64,000 nucleotides of DNA, taken from NCBI GenBank assembly GCA_964036045.1, contig OZ038395.1, positions 11,389,298 to 11,453,297 of the forward strand. Direction: 5' to 3'. A program made the translations under genes and the position numbers. The first letter of the stretch is position 1; each line of letters starts with the position of its first letter. Positions 1 to 10,379 of this stretch are shown one piece after another. The notes beneath the pieces were generated by a model, which did not search any database, had not been told where the DNA came from, and saw only the letters and a list, made by a program, of their open reading frames with translations. The stretch comes from Eutreptiella sp. 'Long Island Sound 2002'. Taxonomy: Eukaryota > Euglenozoa > Euglenophyceae > Eutreptiales > Eutreptiaceae.

Positions 1-390
1 GGGGGGCCAGGGGGGGTACCCCCCCCCTCCTCCTGCGGTGTACGGCCGTTCTAATACATCACTGCAGCCCCCCCCCCCCCCCCCGCACGCCACACGCCAC
101 ACGCGGAACGCCACACAGAACAGGCCCACGGAGTCAACATGCGCATCAGCACTGGTCCAGGGGATGGGTGCAGGAAGAGCAGCCTGCCGCAGTGCCATGG
201 GCACATGGTCCACAGGGCTGGGGGAAAATTGGCTTACGCAGGAGGGGGGGTGTGTCGTTCAACCCCCTTTCCCGGACCCCCCCCCCTTCCGGGCTCCCAT
301 GACGGGGACCCCGACCGGCTGACAGGGGAGGTTGGGGGGGGGGGGGGGTCCTAAGGTACCACAACATATATGACTCAAAATGATCCCCCA
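1..390. repeat. Poly-C/poly-G bounded repeat, family L copy 1
   Basis: This stretch is framed by C and G homopolymers (C-run near 69-84, G-run near 333-349) and holds no convincing gene. The block at about 8-84 (CCTCCTGCGGTGTACGGC, then TTCTAATACATC) recurs at 51893-51970 and, more diverged, at 32085-32152. From about 352 the sequence (GGTACCACAACATATATGA, then GCTGATCATTTTGA) resembles 45804-45875. All short reading frames here are low-complexity Gly/Pro translations and were not called. Confidence 0.5.
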
Positions 391-980
391 CGATGCGCTG
401 ATCATTTTGAGGTATGCATCATGCGGATTATTTTGAAAATCATGGGAAAAAAAATTCCAGGCCGCTTCGCGGCGCAGTTGGTGAGTCATCATCAGAGGTT
501 TTAGACTAGCCTCTTGGGACTGGCCTGTCACGAGAGCCCCTTTCCTAGACCCCCCCCCCTCCTTTGGGAGGCTCGAATGACCCCCCCCCCCCCCCCCCCC
601 CGCGCAAGCCCATTTTCCCCATGCCCAGCCCCACGCCCAGGCTGCAGCCTGCGCCCTGCTGCAGTCCCGGTCCATAAATACGTGGGCTCATCGGCAAGTC
701 AAAAGGTGGGGGCTGCGGGGGCAGAATGACCCACGATCACGGGGGGGACGTCTCCTCAGTTCTGGTACGCGACTCCCCCCCCCCCCCCGCCCTGCCCTCC
801 GGGCCCACTTAGTTGCCAAGGGTCAACAGCTACCGGCCATACATATGGTGGTGCCAAAGGCAGAGCCTGTGCCCCCCCCCCCCCCGCCCCCCCCCCTCAC
901 CACCCCAAATCGCCCCACCTGGACCCCCCCCCCCGCCCAACCTCCCCCCCCCCATCGCCCCTCCCTGAACCCCCCTCCAA

Positions 981-1014
<34 letters not shown>

Positions 1015-1361
1015 GGCCTTCGGCCCACTTCTACTGGGGGGGAGTCGCATATAAAAGCGAGGAGACGGCCCCCCCGTGCCCACGATGGATCCCTTTGTCA
1101 GGAATCAACGGCATCCGCTGGGCCGGATGGTTCTACTTGAGCCGAGGGCTCATGGTACCGCAGGGCACGGGCCGCACGACTGCGGCCGGGCGCACAAACG
1201 GAATGACCTCTTTCCCTGGTCCGCCCACGTGACATGTGGCGCCCGCCCAATATACGATCGGTTTCCACTGGGCGTTGTTTTTCCGGCTGGACTTGCCAGG
1301 CAGACCACCAATGGACCTCGCAAAGGGCACTTCTGTTACAACTGCGATCAGACAGCACTTA
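391..1361. other. Gene-free, C-run-rich spacer
   Basis: There is no recognisable gene. The stretch contains several long C homopolymers, including one of about 30 bases at 981-1012 and others near 548, 580, 776, 873 and 925. Poly-Pro and poly-Gly reading frames across it are products of those runs. Confidence 0.5.
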
Positions 1362-1666
1362 GGGGGCGTTTTCGCACAGCGCGGGCACAGCGCGGGCACA
1401 GCGCCAATTATTACGGTGATTATCCAGGTAACAACCCTGAAAACCACCCCACCTGCGGAATCATGCACAATCAATTCAAAACTCAAAAATTCAAACATCT
1501 GATGCTTGCCATGGGTCCCAGGGACCTAAATTCTGCCCCCTATAGCTCCGTCCACTGCAGCAGCCATTCAATGACGTCCTTTCAATCTTCTGAACTTACC
1601 GAACCCCTGGTGGTGGAGAACAGCCAACTTTCCGCACAGCGCGCGCACAGCGCACGGTGCGCCCCC
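1362..1666 (+). mobile_element. MITE family A, copy 1
   Basis: This 305-bp element begins GGGGGCG and ends CGCCCCC, a 7-bp terminal inverted repeat. It is flanked by a direct TTA duplication at 1359-1361 and 1667-1669. The inside carries GCACAGCGC repeats near both ends, the core GTGATTATCCAGGTAACAAC, and the segment TGCTTGCCATGGGTCCCAGG. Three further copies lie at 56198, 58328 and 60448, all in this orientation. No transposase is encoded, so it is non-autonomous. A 3-bp TTN target duplication is compatible with PIF/Harbinger-like mobilisation; that assignment is inference. Confidence 0.8.
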
Positions 1667-1708
1667 TTAGAGGAGTGCTGTCTGATCCACAGGCGCACAT
1701 GCGCGCAC

Positions 1709-3885
1709 CTGCATTCGAGCACACGCAATCGAGCCGTTGCAAACCCGTCCTTCTCAAGACGCAGCATCACAACATCCTGCGAACCCAAGGCGATGGTTAG
1801 AAAGACATGGTGGCAGACACAGGGAAGTAATACATACCGCAAGGGCATTACCCTTCAGGGCCACTTCAGCCAGCTTCACCTTGCTCTCCTGCTGCAGAAC
1901 CTCCTTCTCCTTCTCCAGAACCTTCACCTTGTCTGCCGCAGTCTTTTTGGTGTCGTTGATCTGCGCCTGCAGCCTCCATCGCTCCGCAGTCAGCTCTGCA
2001 ATCTTTGCGTTCACTTGCTGCTGCTCCTCCCGCTCCTTCGCCTTCAAGGCATCCAACTGCTCCTGCATCTTCTTTGTATTGTTGAGGCATTTTTCGAGCT
2101 CGGACTTCTGCAGATTGGAGACCCTCCTCACCGCCGGCATCCCCATCTGCGCACAGAAGCGGCAGACTGGGTTGCTTGCACGTACCTCCCCCTCCCCCTC
2201 GTAATCTCCCCACCAAATGTCGTGACCGCCCCCCCCACCCCCACGGGGGGGGGGGGGGGTCACGAAGTGACGGTTCCCCCCCTGGGGGGGGGGGGGGGCA
2301 ATTGCACCACAAAACTGTACCGTAGTATCACAGTGTAAATCAGGTTCCGCGCCTTCAGCGCCTTGTAAAAATTTTCTGTGGCGCCTTTGGCGCGTAGTAT
2401 TTTCTATGTTTTTTGGGCCAAGTGACCGTCCCCCCCCCTTATTTTTTGGGTAGGTAATATACTTAGCAGAAAAAAAATTTTTACTCAGTAAATTACGTAG
2501 TAAAAAACCCACCCCGAGAGGAAAAACTTAGTAAATATTTTTTACTGAGTTTTGAAACTGAGTGAAGTTTTTTTTTGAAATTTTTTTTTCTAAGTTTTAC
2601 CACGGACCCGGGGGGGGGGGGATTGCAAGGGGGGAGGATTGCAAGGGGGGGGCAAGGTACATTCCCTCCTGCGTTTCTGACTCGTGCACTGACCACTGGT
2701 ACGGGAAGTCATATCCGGTTGTGTACCACCGCTGGCAGTGCCTTCGATTTCAAACCTGCACTGCCCAAGAGACCTCTTTACTTCCGCAGGCACATGCACG
2801 ACTTCCGTGGCACATGACCCCGATGTCTTTCACATGTTGGGGCAGCCTATTCCGGAGGGAGCTCCGTATGGACAGACAAGTGCGGCCGAGCCAATGGCTG
2901 AGGATCGGAATCTGGCCGCATGGCACTACGTGATGAGGCGGTAGTATATAAAGATAAGGCAATCATGTCCTCTCCATACATTTACCATCTGCCAACCCCT
3001 GGGAAGTCTGTGATGTAGTCGGAGTTGTCCACGGCTGTCTGCCAAACCCCCCCCCCCACGCCCCACGAGCACAATCACCCCCCCCCCCCATTTGGACAAT
3101 CTCACACCGATGCATCCGAACGCGGATGGTTCGGAGGTGAGCAATATCAAACTATTGCATCAGCACAAATCATGTGCCAATTTGCATTGCTGAAAGGGGC
3201 GCAAATTAGCACATCAGCACCCGTGTTCTGGCACACCTACTCTTGCCGGGCAATGACAAAGTGGTCGCGCGTTGGGACTCAAGCTGGTATACAGGGTCAC
3301 TGTGGACCCAGCGACCCAGCCGACCCAGCGGTGAGCCTGAGCGGGGGTGGGGTGGGGGGCGAATACATGATACACATCTCGAATGAATGGACTAGTACTA
3401 TGTAACACAGGGAGAACAAGGTGGAGGAGGCAGAAGAAGATGTTGCACACCTCCTGCTCCAACTCCTTCATTGTCTCCTTCATGTCTTCAATGGGCTGTT
3501 CCCACCCAGTGGTCGTGATGTTAATGACAGCTTTCGGCGCCTTCTCCTCCTTTTTGGCCTCCTTTTTGTCCTCTGCCTTGTCGTTTGGTGGGAGCATGGA
3601 CAGACGTGGACTGGGGCACACGGTATAAGGACTTCCCACTCCTCCATACGTTCCTCCATACATTCCTCCATACATTCCTCCAGACAATCCTCCAGCCATT
3701 CCTCCAGACATTCCTCCAACACTGGAAAGGAGGCCGTAGTTGCTTGGTAGTATGGTTCCGGGAGTTGTGCCGTAGGCGCTTGGAATCATGCTACCTCCGG
3801 AAAATGCGGAATATGTGCTCTCCAGGGAAAGGCGGGGGGCACCAAGCAGTCCACCAGAGAACGTAGATGGGTACGTTGTTAGCAT
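1709..3885 (-). CDS. Gly/Tyr/Met-rich coiled-coil protein, 3' incomplete
   Basis: Three exons can be joined on the minus strand, all in phase 0. Exon 3885-3451 reads 145 residues from an ATG: a low-complexity head with GGMYGGMYGG-type repeats, then a charged KKEAKKEEK stretch and a segment ending KETMKELEQE, followed by donor GTGTGC. Exon 2107-1838 (acceptor CTGCAG, donor GTATGT) is 90 residues of heptad-like coiled coil rich in K, E and Q. Exon 1776-1709 (acceptor TCGCAG, donor GTGCGC) adds 22 residues. Introns are 1343 and 61 nt. No domain was recognised. A structural or cytoskeletal role would fit the composition, but this is only a guess. The frame is open a little upstream of the ATG back to a TGA, so an upstream exon is possible. 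The 3' exons were not found; MITE A copy 1 begins 43 bp beyond the last visible exon. Confidence 0.6.
2224..2300. other. Paired C-run/G-run hairpins
   Basis: C-runs face G-runs twice within 80 bp (about 2229-2257 and 2274-2298), giving potential GC hairpins and G-quadruplex sequence. The pair lies inside the large intron of the coiled-coil gene. A similar C/G facing pair occurs at 45560-45588. Confidence 0.5.
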
Positions 3886-5026
3886 TGCTGTGGACGGGTA
3901 TGAGAGACTGCAACTGGTCGACAGTAATCACTGGTGGCGTGCAGATCTAACAATTTCGGAGATGTATTGGCCTTGTCCCTGTGCACTGGGAATAGGATTG
4001 CGGGAGGCTGGGCTTTAAAAAGAGTCTAAAAAAATAAGCTGAGAAGAGAAACAAGATCCAAATGTCACAGGGGTGTTGCAAAGTAGTGGAGGGGATTGCA
4101 TATTGGATCTTTGACCTGCACTCCACCGTGCACCAGTAGCCTTGTTTACCAGTGTTCACCATGGGAGTTGCATTGGGTGTGTCTAATAACACACTTGCGT
4201 GACACTGCTGGAGCTGATGAAACATAACTCCAACACAGCAGTTGCAACAGCATGAGTCATCATAAAAATCAGGGGCTGGGTCTTGAGCACGGATGGCTGA
4301 GAGCTATGAGTTTCTGCTGCCCACTGACATAGGATACCGCGTGTTTGTGCCTTGTTGGGGTGTTGTGAAAGTGATCGTGGGTCGTTGAGGGGTTGTAGGG
4401 GCTACAAGTGAAGAATCCTTCTCCCACAGACAAAGTATCTATATCTAACAAAAATTTCGTGATGATGATAGGGAGGGATATGCGCCGTACAGCACACCGC
4501 AAATTCTGACACAAGATTGTTCTCGCAAGCGGGGGGGGGGGGGGGGCTTACCTGGGGTCAGCAAGTGTTCCACAAACAGTTTTTTTCTGATCGAAGACAG
4601 AGTGCATTGAATCAATATACACATGCTTGCTGTTAAGAACCTGCGCAAAGCACGCGCACCATAGGCGGGGTGGCCCATGCAAAGGAAGACATCAGACAGT
4701 AAAACACGGACAGCAACATGTTTTTTGTGCCCCCCCGTATGGTGACGTGTGAGCTGTCACGTGTGTGCTGTTGGTTGAGACGGTGTCAGCAACAATTCAG
4801 CACATGCAGTTCACAAGAAGGAAATTATCAAGAGCCGCGCACGGCCCTGGGCGCCTTTCGCAAAAGGTCTGTGAGAGTAGTTTGGAATATGGACCTTTTG
4901 CGGGAGGAAGGAGGCAACATCATAGTCAAACTGCAGCTTGCGTACAAGCAAATCATGGTACAAAGACATCGCAGAGCACTGAGGCACCCCTCCCCCCTCA
5001 CCCCCCACTGGGAAGTGGCAGGTTTG
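3886..5026. other. Spacer without a recognised gene
   Basis: No supported gene was seen. The only notable feature is a G homopolymer of about 16 bases near 4531-4546. Short open frames exist on both strands but show no domain or compositional signature of coding. Confidence 0.4.
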
Positions 5027-6069
5027 CTATGCGCTGTAAAATGATCGAGTCGGTGCTCCGGTCACCGCACCACTCGTTGTGAGCACCAGAATGTGGTACA
5101 TGAAAAGATGCATAATTATACCATATTGATGCCATATTGATAGTTTGTCTCCCCTGTGGTGGTAGATACGAGGCTTGTTCCTACCCTCCCAGTTGAGGGC
5201 AACCACATCCCCCAACCCAAACCACTGTAACGACCCACTCTGCAGCCCCATCAATGCCCCCCGGCCGGTCGCGGTGGTAGTGCTACGTGAAGTGCGGTGC
5301 AAGCACCAAGCTGGGTGAGTATAGCCAAGTAGTTGGGGATAGGCACCGCTCGGGATGGTAGTTCTTTGCTGAGGTCGCAGCCAATGGATCCCGGACGCGT
5401 GCGTAATGTATTCTGTACCGTTGTGATGGAGCGTGCCCTGTGAGCCCAGAACAGCAACCCCATTCCGCCCAAGCAGTGGAGAGATGTGACATGGAGGACG
5501 TTGTACGAATTGTGAATGTCGATCTTGTTGAGTTCCATGCCCTCCGCCATAAGCACGAACCGGAAGCACATGGCCTCCATGGCTTTGAACATGGAGTTGT
5601 TGGGGAGAAACAATGTGCGGTACATCCATCGTGGGATCAAGATGGTGTTCAGCAACGGCACCCGCTCGAAAGCATTCAGTGGCAGGTATTGGTATCGCGC
5701 CAGATCAGATGCGGCCGTCCCCATGAAGTCATCATGTGCCTTTTGTTCCCAAAATGGGTGTGCCAGAAGGTGGCCGAGGTAGTGGAAGATAGGGGGCTGC
5801 AGCGGCAATCGCCCATCGCCCCACGTGATGGCGTCCCTGGTCGGGGACTCTCTTCGCACCACACCCTGACGGCGGGAGGGCGGGGCCCAACGGTACACTT
5901 GTGTCTTTGAAGAGTTTGTCTTGAGGCCCAGTATAGCACACAACTGACTGACGCGCTCCAGGGCGCGTTGCATCTCACGTTGGTTTGGGGAGAAAGGCGA
6001 GAGATGCGCGGAGAATGTGGTGTGTCTACAAATGTTACAACGTGAATCAGGAGGGTATGGTGTGTCCAT
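5027..6069 (-). pseudogene. Degenerate LINE reverse transcriptase fragment (copy 1)
   Basis: The minus strand encodes about 270 residues matching the end of the palm and the thumb of a non-LTR reverse transcriptase. A degraded active-site region (RHTTFSAHLS, where YADD would be expected) is followed by ERVSQLCAILGLKTNSSKTQ, then IFHYLGHLL and the basic LIPRWMYRTLFLPN. After about 5260 the coding sense continues in another frame (GLGDVVALNWEGRNKPRIYH), so at least one frameshift is present. No catalytic Asp pair is visible. A second copy of the same element, internally inverted, lies at 7226-7970. The sequence shows decay; the LINE assignment rests on the thumb motifs and the match to the second copy. 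Confidence 0.65.
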
Positions 6070-6134
6070 CGGGCCTATTCTAACCTAGCAACCGTATTGG
6101 AAAATTTTGTCATCCGTATCAAGTTGGTGCACTG

Positions 6135-6946
6135 TCAACATAACCACAATTCCCCTTCAACTGGCACGTGTCCCATTAGACTCACCCCACACACAACTGC
6201 ACCCCCGCCATTCTCTGTGACGTGTTTGCGCATATCAACACCCAAATACAGATTATCATACGATATTGCTTCATCCAATTCCATCAGCCAACCCCATTCC
6301 TCCACATCAAAGCCACATAAATTTTGGAATCTCCTCATGGTTTTGACCCTGAAATGTTGGGCATTCATGGGACAATGCTGAGTTATCCTGTTTATTCTTA
6401 AAGTATTTTCAGTAAACATGGTCGGTGAGCTTTGGCACAAGGCCATCCTTGCCATCGAGCTTTGAGTTCAGCCCCCCAAAAAGGATGCCGGCTCTTGCTG
6501 TACATTCGATGATGTGCTTGCTAGGAGAGCTTTCTCTAGGCCCATGCCTTCTAACTCTTGTGCACTTCGGCTCCCACCACCAATTCTTCCATAGGTTGCA
6601 GAGTTGCGTGGTAGGAGAGTCTTGCTTTTCCGCTTTGTGGTGTGCATGGGTGCCCCACTTCCAGCCCCTCTTGATTTGCGAGACATGCACCCCTGCTAAA
6701 GCAGTCGCGATAATATTGGAATGAGCTCGACACCATGTTGACGTTCAACGGCTGCTTGAATAAGACCGCTCCTCTGGTCGTCGTGAGGTGGTTCGAGGTG
6801 ACCCATATGCTATATCCTGCACTGAGAATATTGCTTCTGTGCTCCTCGGGTATGTCTCCCGCTTTTTCTAGAGACTTCAGAAGTGTGGCCCACGTAATGG
6901 CCCACACTATGTAATGCATTGGGAATCGAAAGGCCACGGCAATCAA
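6135..6946 (-). pseudogene. Possible upstream coding remnant of the same LINE
   Basis: Two minus-strand open stretches (6946-6551, 131 codons; 6455-6135, 106 codons) have protein-like composition, for example GYSIWVTSNHLTTTRGAVLF and GFDVEEWGWLMELDEAISYD. They lie just upstream of, and in the same orientation as, the reverse-transcriptase fragment. No domain was recognised and they are in different frames. They may be the eroded 5' part of the element or an unrelated gene remnant. Confidence 0.25.
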
Positions 6947-7225
6947 GTTTGTTGGGGGGGAAGGAGCTCCTTCCCTAGCTTAGATGCGCCAACCAACACC
7001 TCAGACGGGTGCTTCCAAACAGTCCTTTGCGTACACCTTTTCTTTGCCACCGGGATCCTGTCCAAAAGAATATTGGGGGGGCAACCCTATGCCACCCACC
7101 CTGTGCTTGCCACTTACAGGCATTGCCTTGTAGAAGGTCGTGGACATAGGAGGAGTCAAGCTACATGCATCATGTGATCGGGTTAGTGCAAGCTGATGTT
7201 AAATACTGCCTGTAGCGCTGCCCTA

Positions 7226-7970
7226 TTGATAGTTTGTCTCCACTGTGGTGGTAGATAAAAGGCTTGTTCCTAGTCGAGGGCAACTATATCCCCCAAGACG
7301 AACTCTTCAAAGACACAAGTGTACCGTTGAGCCCCGCCCTCCCGCCGTCAGAGTGTGGCGCGAAGAGAGTCCCCGACCAGGGACGCCATCACGTAGGGCG
7401 ATGGGCGATTGCCGCTTCAGCCCCCTATCTTCCACTACCTCGGCCACCTTCTGGCACACCCGACTTGGGAACAAAAGGCACATGATGACTTCATGGGGAC
7501 GGCCGCATTCGATCCGGCGCGATACCAATACCTGCCACTGAATGCTTTCGAGCGGGTGCTGTTGCTGAACACCATCTTGATCCCACGATGGACGTACCGC
7601 ACATTGTTTCTCCCCAACAACTCCATGTTCAAAGCCATGGACGCCATGTGCTTGCGGTTCGGGCTTATGGCGGAGGGCACGGAACTCAACAAGATCGAAA
7701 TTCACAATTCGTACAACGTCCTCCATGTCACATCTCCCCACTGCTTGGGCGGAATGGGGTTGCACCAAACGTTCTGGGCCCACAGGGCACGCTTCATTAC
7801 AATGGTACAGAACACATTACACATGCGTCCGGGATCTGGCTGCGACCTCAGCAAAAAACTACCATCCCGAGCGGTGCCTATCTGCAACCAGCTGGGTGCT
7901 CGCACCGCACTTCACGTAGAACTACCGCCGCACTTCACGTAGCACTACCGCCGCGACCGGCCGGAGGACC
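7226..7970 (+). pseudogene. LINE reverse transcriptase fragment (copy 2) with 5' inversion
   Basis: Bases 7226-7296 match 5137-5215 in the same orientation. The reverse-transcriptase portion from about 7295 to 7970 matches copy 1 in the opposite orientation. On the plus strand it encodes IFHYLGHLL, LIPRWTYRTLFLPN and HNSYNVLHVTSPHCLGGMGL, about 85-90% identical to copy 1 by eye. The switch falls at a shared CAA. A 3' tail in one orientation joined to an inverted 5' part is the known signature of twin-primed LINE insertion. The frame is short and broken, so it is not functional. Confidence 0.65.
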
Positions 7971-8585
7971 CAACCTCATCGATAGCGAAAGCTCCGATAA
8001 CCGCGTCGTCCTATTAGCCCGTAAAGAATGGGTGGGGGATGACCTCCACCCACACCACTACATGGCCCCACACCACTACGTAACCCCTGCCGACTCGGGG
8101 ATCCCCACCGCTACAGAGCGGGGGGCAAAATCAGAAGTGGCCCACTTGTGGGCAAAGTGGCTACGTCACCCCTGCCGTCTCGGGGATCCCCACCGCTTCA
8201 GAGCGGGGGGCAAAATCAGAAGTGGCCCACTTGTGAACAAAGTGGCTACGTAACCCTTGCCCTCTCGGGGATCCCCACCGCTGCAGAGCGGGGGGCAAAA
8301 TCAGAAGTGGCCCACTTGTGGGCAAAGTGGCTACGTAACCCTTGCCCTCTCGGGGATCCCCACCGCTGCAGAGCGGGGGGCAAAATCAGAAGTGGCCCAC
8401 TTGTGGGCAAGGTGGCTACGCCACCCTTGCCGTCTCGGGGATCCCCACCGCTTCAGAGCGGAGGGCAAAATCAGAAGTGGCCCACTTGTGGGCAAAGTGG
8501 CTACGTCACCCTTGCCGTCTCGGGGATCCCCACCGCTACAGAGCGGAGGGCAAAATCAGAAGTGGCCCACTTGTGGGCAAAGTGG

Positions 8586-9776
8586 CTACATCACCCCTGC
8601 CGTCTCGGGGATCCCCACCGCTGCAGAGCGGGGGGCAAAATCAGAAGTGGCCCACTTGTGGGCAAGGTGGCTACGTCACCCCTGCCGTCTCGGGGATCCC
8701 CTACGCTTCAGAGCGGAGGGCAAAATCAGAAGTGGCCCACTTGTGGGCAAAGTGGCTACGTCACCCCTGCCGTCTCGGGGATCCCCACCGCTTCAGAGCG
8801 GAGGGCAAAATCAGAAGTGGCCCACTTGTGGGCAAAGTGGCTACGTCACCCCTGCCGTCTCGGGGATCCCCACCGCTTCAGAGCGGGGGGCAAAATCAGA
8901 AGTGGCCCACTTGTGGGCAAAGTGGCTACGTCACCCCTGCCGTCTCGGCGATCCCCACCGCTTCAGAGCGGAGGGCAAAATCAGAAGTGGCCCACTTGTG
9001 GGCAAAGTGGCTACGTCACCCCTGCCGTCTCGGGGATCCCCACCGCTTCAGAGCGGAGGGCAAAATCAGAAGTGGCCCACTTGTGGGCAAGGTGGCTACG
9101 TCACCCTTGCCGTCTCGGGGATCCCCACCGCTACAGAGCGGAGGGCAAAATCAGAAGTGGCCCACTTGTGGGCAAAGTGGCTACATCACCCCTGCCGTCT
9201 CGGGGATCCCCACCGCTGCAGAGCGGGGGGCAAAATCAGAAGTGGCCCACTTGTGGGCAAGGTGGCTACGTCACCCCTGCCGTCTCGGGGATCCCCTACG
9301 CTTCAGAGCGGAGGGCAAAATCAGAAGTGGCCCACTTGTGGGCAAAGTGGCTACGTCACCCCTGCCGTCTCGGGGATCCCCACCGCTTCAGAGCGGAGGG
9401 CAAAATCAGAAGTGGCCCACTTGTGGGCAAAGTGGCTACGTCACCCCTGCCGTCTCGGGGATCCCCACCGCTTCAGATCGGGGGGCAAAATCAGAAGTGG
9501 CCCACTTGTGGGCAAAGTGGCTATGTCACCCCTGCCGTCTCGGGGATCCCCACCGCTACAGAGCGGGGGGCAAAATCAGAAGTGGCCCACTTGTGGGCAA
9601 AGTGGCTATGTCACCCTTGCCGACTCGGGGATCCCCACCGCTGCAGAGCGGGGGGGGAAATCAGAAGTGGCCCACTTGTGGGCAAAGTGGCTACGTCACC
9701 CCTGCCGTCTCGGGGATCCCCACCGCTGCAGAGCGGGGGGCAAAATCAGAAGTGGCCCACTTGTGGGCAAAGTGGC
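8586..9776. repeat. Seven-unit (595-bp) higher-order repeat
   Basis: Variant sites in the left half of the satellite repeat at 595 bp, which is 7 x 85. The CTACATCACC variant occurs at 8586 and 9181, and the CCCCTACGCTTC variant at 8701 and 9296. This indicates block duplication of seven units. The outer limits are approximate. Confidence 0.7.
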
Positions 9777-10379
9777 TACGTCACCCTTGCCGTCTCGGGG
9801 ATCCCCACCGCTACAGAGCGGGGGGCAAAATCAGAAGTGGCCCACTTGTGGGCAAAGTGGCTACATCACCCCTGCCGTCTCGGGGATCCCCACCGCTGCA
9901 GAGCGGGGGGCAAAATCAGAAGTGGCCCACTTGTGGGCAAGGTGGCTACGTCACCCCTGCCGTCTCGGGGATCCCCACCGCTACAGAGCGGAGGGCAAAA
10001 TCAGAAGTGGCCCACTTGTGGGCAAAGTGGCTACATCACCCCTGCCGTCTCGGGGATCCCCACCGCTTCCGAGCGGAGGACAAAATCAGAAGTGGCCCAC
10101 TTGTGGGCAAAGTGGCTACGTCACCCCTGCCGTCTCGGGGATCCCCACCGCTTCAGAGCGGAGGGCAAAATCAGAAGTGGCCCACTTGTGGGCAAAGTGG
10201 CTATGTCACCCCTGCCGTCTCGGGGATCCCCACCGCTACAGAGCGGGGGGCAAAATCAGAAGTGGCCCACTTGTGGGCAAAGTGGCTACGTCACCCTTGC
10301 CGTCTCGGGGATCCCCACCGCTGCAGAGCGGGGGGGGAAATCAGAAGTGGCCCACTTGTGGGCAAAGTGGCTACGTCAC

